NCBI GenBank assembly: GCA_019118605.1
Contig: DWYP01000044.1
Coordinates: forward strand, 31,096 to 95,095
From: Candidatus Alistipes faecavium
Lineage (GTDB): Bacteria; Bacteroidota; Bacteroidia; Bacteroidales; Rikenellaceae
Length of the DNA stretch: 64,000 bases
Direction: 5' to 3'
Under the pieces are notes generated by a model. That model was not told the DNA's origin and did no database searches. It saw only the letters and a list, made by a program, of their open reading frames with translations. The position numbers and the translations under genes are program-made. Below, piece by piece: positions 63,660-64,000 of the stretch. How positions within the stretch are numbered: the first letter of the stretch is position 1; every line of letters begins with the position of its first letter.

Positions 63660-64000
63660 ATGAACATATCCGACATTTTATATAAGAAGCTTAAAATCAA
63701 AACAGATGAAACTTGTCCTCCTACGGAGGAGATGCTGGCAGTCATTACTCATTGGATGCATAATGCCGGCAAAGCTTCTGCTTCTCCGTATGGAGAAAAA
63801 TGCCGGAAATATCTTCAGACCATATTATGCGCATCAGATCCGTCGCTTGACAAAAAAGACATAACACTCAAATCCATCAAGGAACAAGGCCTGTTTCAGG
63901 ATGCCGTAAACGTACCGTTTCCGTCGCCGGAACGCAGCAAATTCACATTTATAGATCTGTTCGCCGGAATGGGCGGTTTTCGCCTAGCCATGCAGAAACA
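63660..64000 (+). CDS. DNA (cytosine-5-)-methyltransferase, N-terminal part (partial)
   Basis: The first 113 residues of a C5 methyltransferase that runs off the window. After an N-terminal extension of about 94 residues comes motif I, FTFIDLFAGMGGFRLAMQ (about 96-113), which binds SAM. The catalytic PC motif and the target recognition region lie beyond the window, so the recognition sequence cannot be told. The long N-terminal extension may be a regulatory HTH-like or recognition part. With vsr it forms the modification side of a likely type II restriction-modification system. Confidence 0.9.
   Translation, partial: MNISDILYKKLKIKTDETCPPTEEMLAVITHWMHNAGKASASPYGEKCRKYLQTILCASDPSLDKKDITLKSIKEQGLFQDAVNVPFPSPERSKFTFIDLFAGMGGFRLAMQK

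Overview
The window reads as a chromosomal segment of a GC-rich Bacteroidales, most likely Alistipes or a close relative in the Rikenellaceae. The evidence is the Bacteroidota promoter style (a TTTG box about 20 nt before TAnnTTTG), scarce Shine-Dalgarno sequences, an anaerobic Rnf complex plus pyruvate:ferredoxin oxidoreductase, DUF5683, OstA-like and GH3-family proteins, and high GC with very tight gene packing. I see no rRNA, tRNA or CRISPR array. The genus is an inference from gene content, not from a marker-gene comparison.

Layout. 1-2020: the end of thiL, then a minus-strand set hpt-queE-divIC. 2095-9646: a minus-strand transcription unit reading nadE-rseC-rnfB-rnfC-rnfD-rnfG-rnfE-rnfA, coupling NAD synthesis to a complete ferredoxin:NAD+ oxidoreductase. 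9722-15673: a minus-strand run of GH3-like, deoxynucleoside kinase, RsmF-like methyltransferase, MerR-type regulator, Nif3 and zinc-ribbon genes. 15767-20714: trkA and a small Cys-rich membrane protein driven by overlapping divergent promoters, a CysQ-like phosphatase, rplU-rpmA, a META lipoprotein and an S1/P1-type nuclease. 20935-31398: nifJ (PFOR), a pair of M16 peptidases, rsmA, three tiny membrane proteins and recQ. 31536-37801: a plus-strand operon lptB-aroA-aroC-prmC-recX-M23 peptidase with mostly overlapping ends. 37993-46630: an RND efflux operon, a thioredoxin/ferredoxin/MarR redox cluster and an AspT/YidE-type transporter. 46706-53290: a minus-strand envelope cluster (CPBP protease, PpiC-like lipoprotein, SurA-like PPIase, OstA-like protein, Nudix). 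53477-59102: parA-parB-DUF5683-MltD-mnmE.

The last 5 kb (about 59100-64000) is accessory DNA. A tyrosine integrase lies directly after the 3' end of mnmE, followed by an unrecognised membrane/coiled-coil protein, an excisionase-like HTH protein, a DUF1848 Fe-S protein, and an AT-richer vsr gene plus the start of a C5 DNA methyltransferase that runs off the window. The position after mnmE matches the attachment site of SGI1-type islands. This island, the overlapping trkA promoters, the NadE that lacks its expected glutaminase cysteine, the repeat-rich RnfB tail and a recurrent GC-rich degenerate repeat at gene ends are the observations most worth following up.
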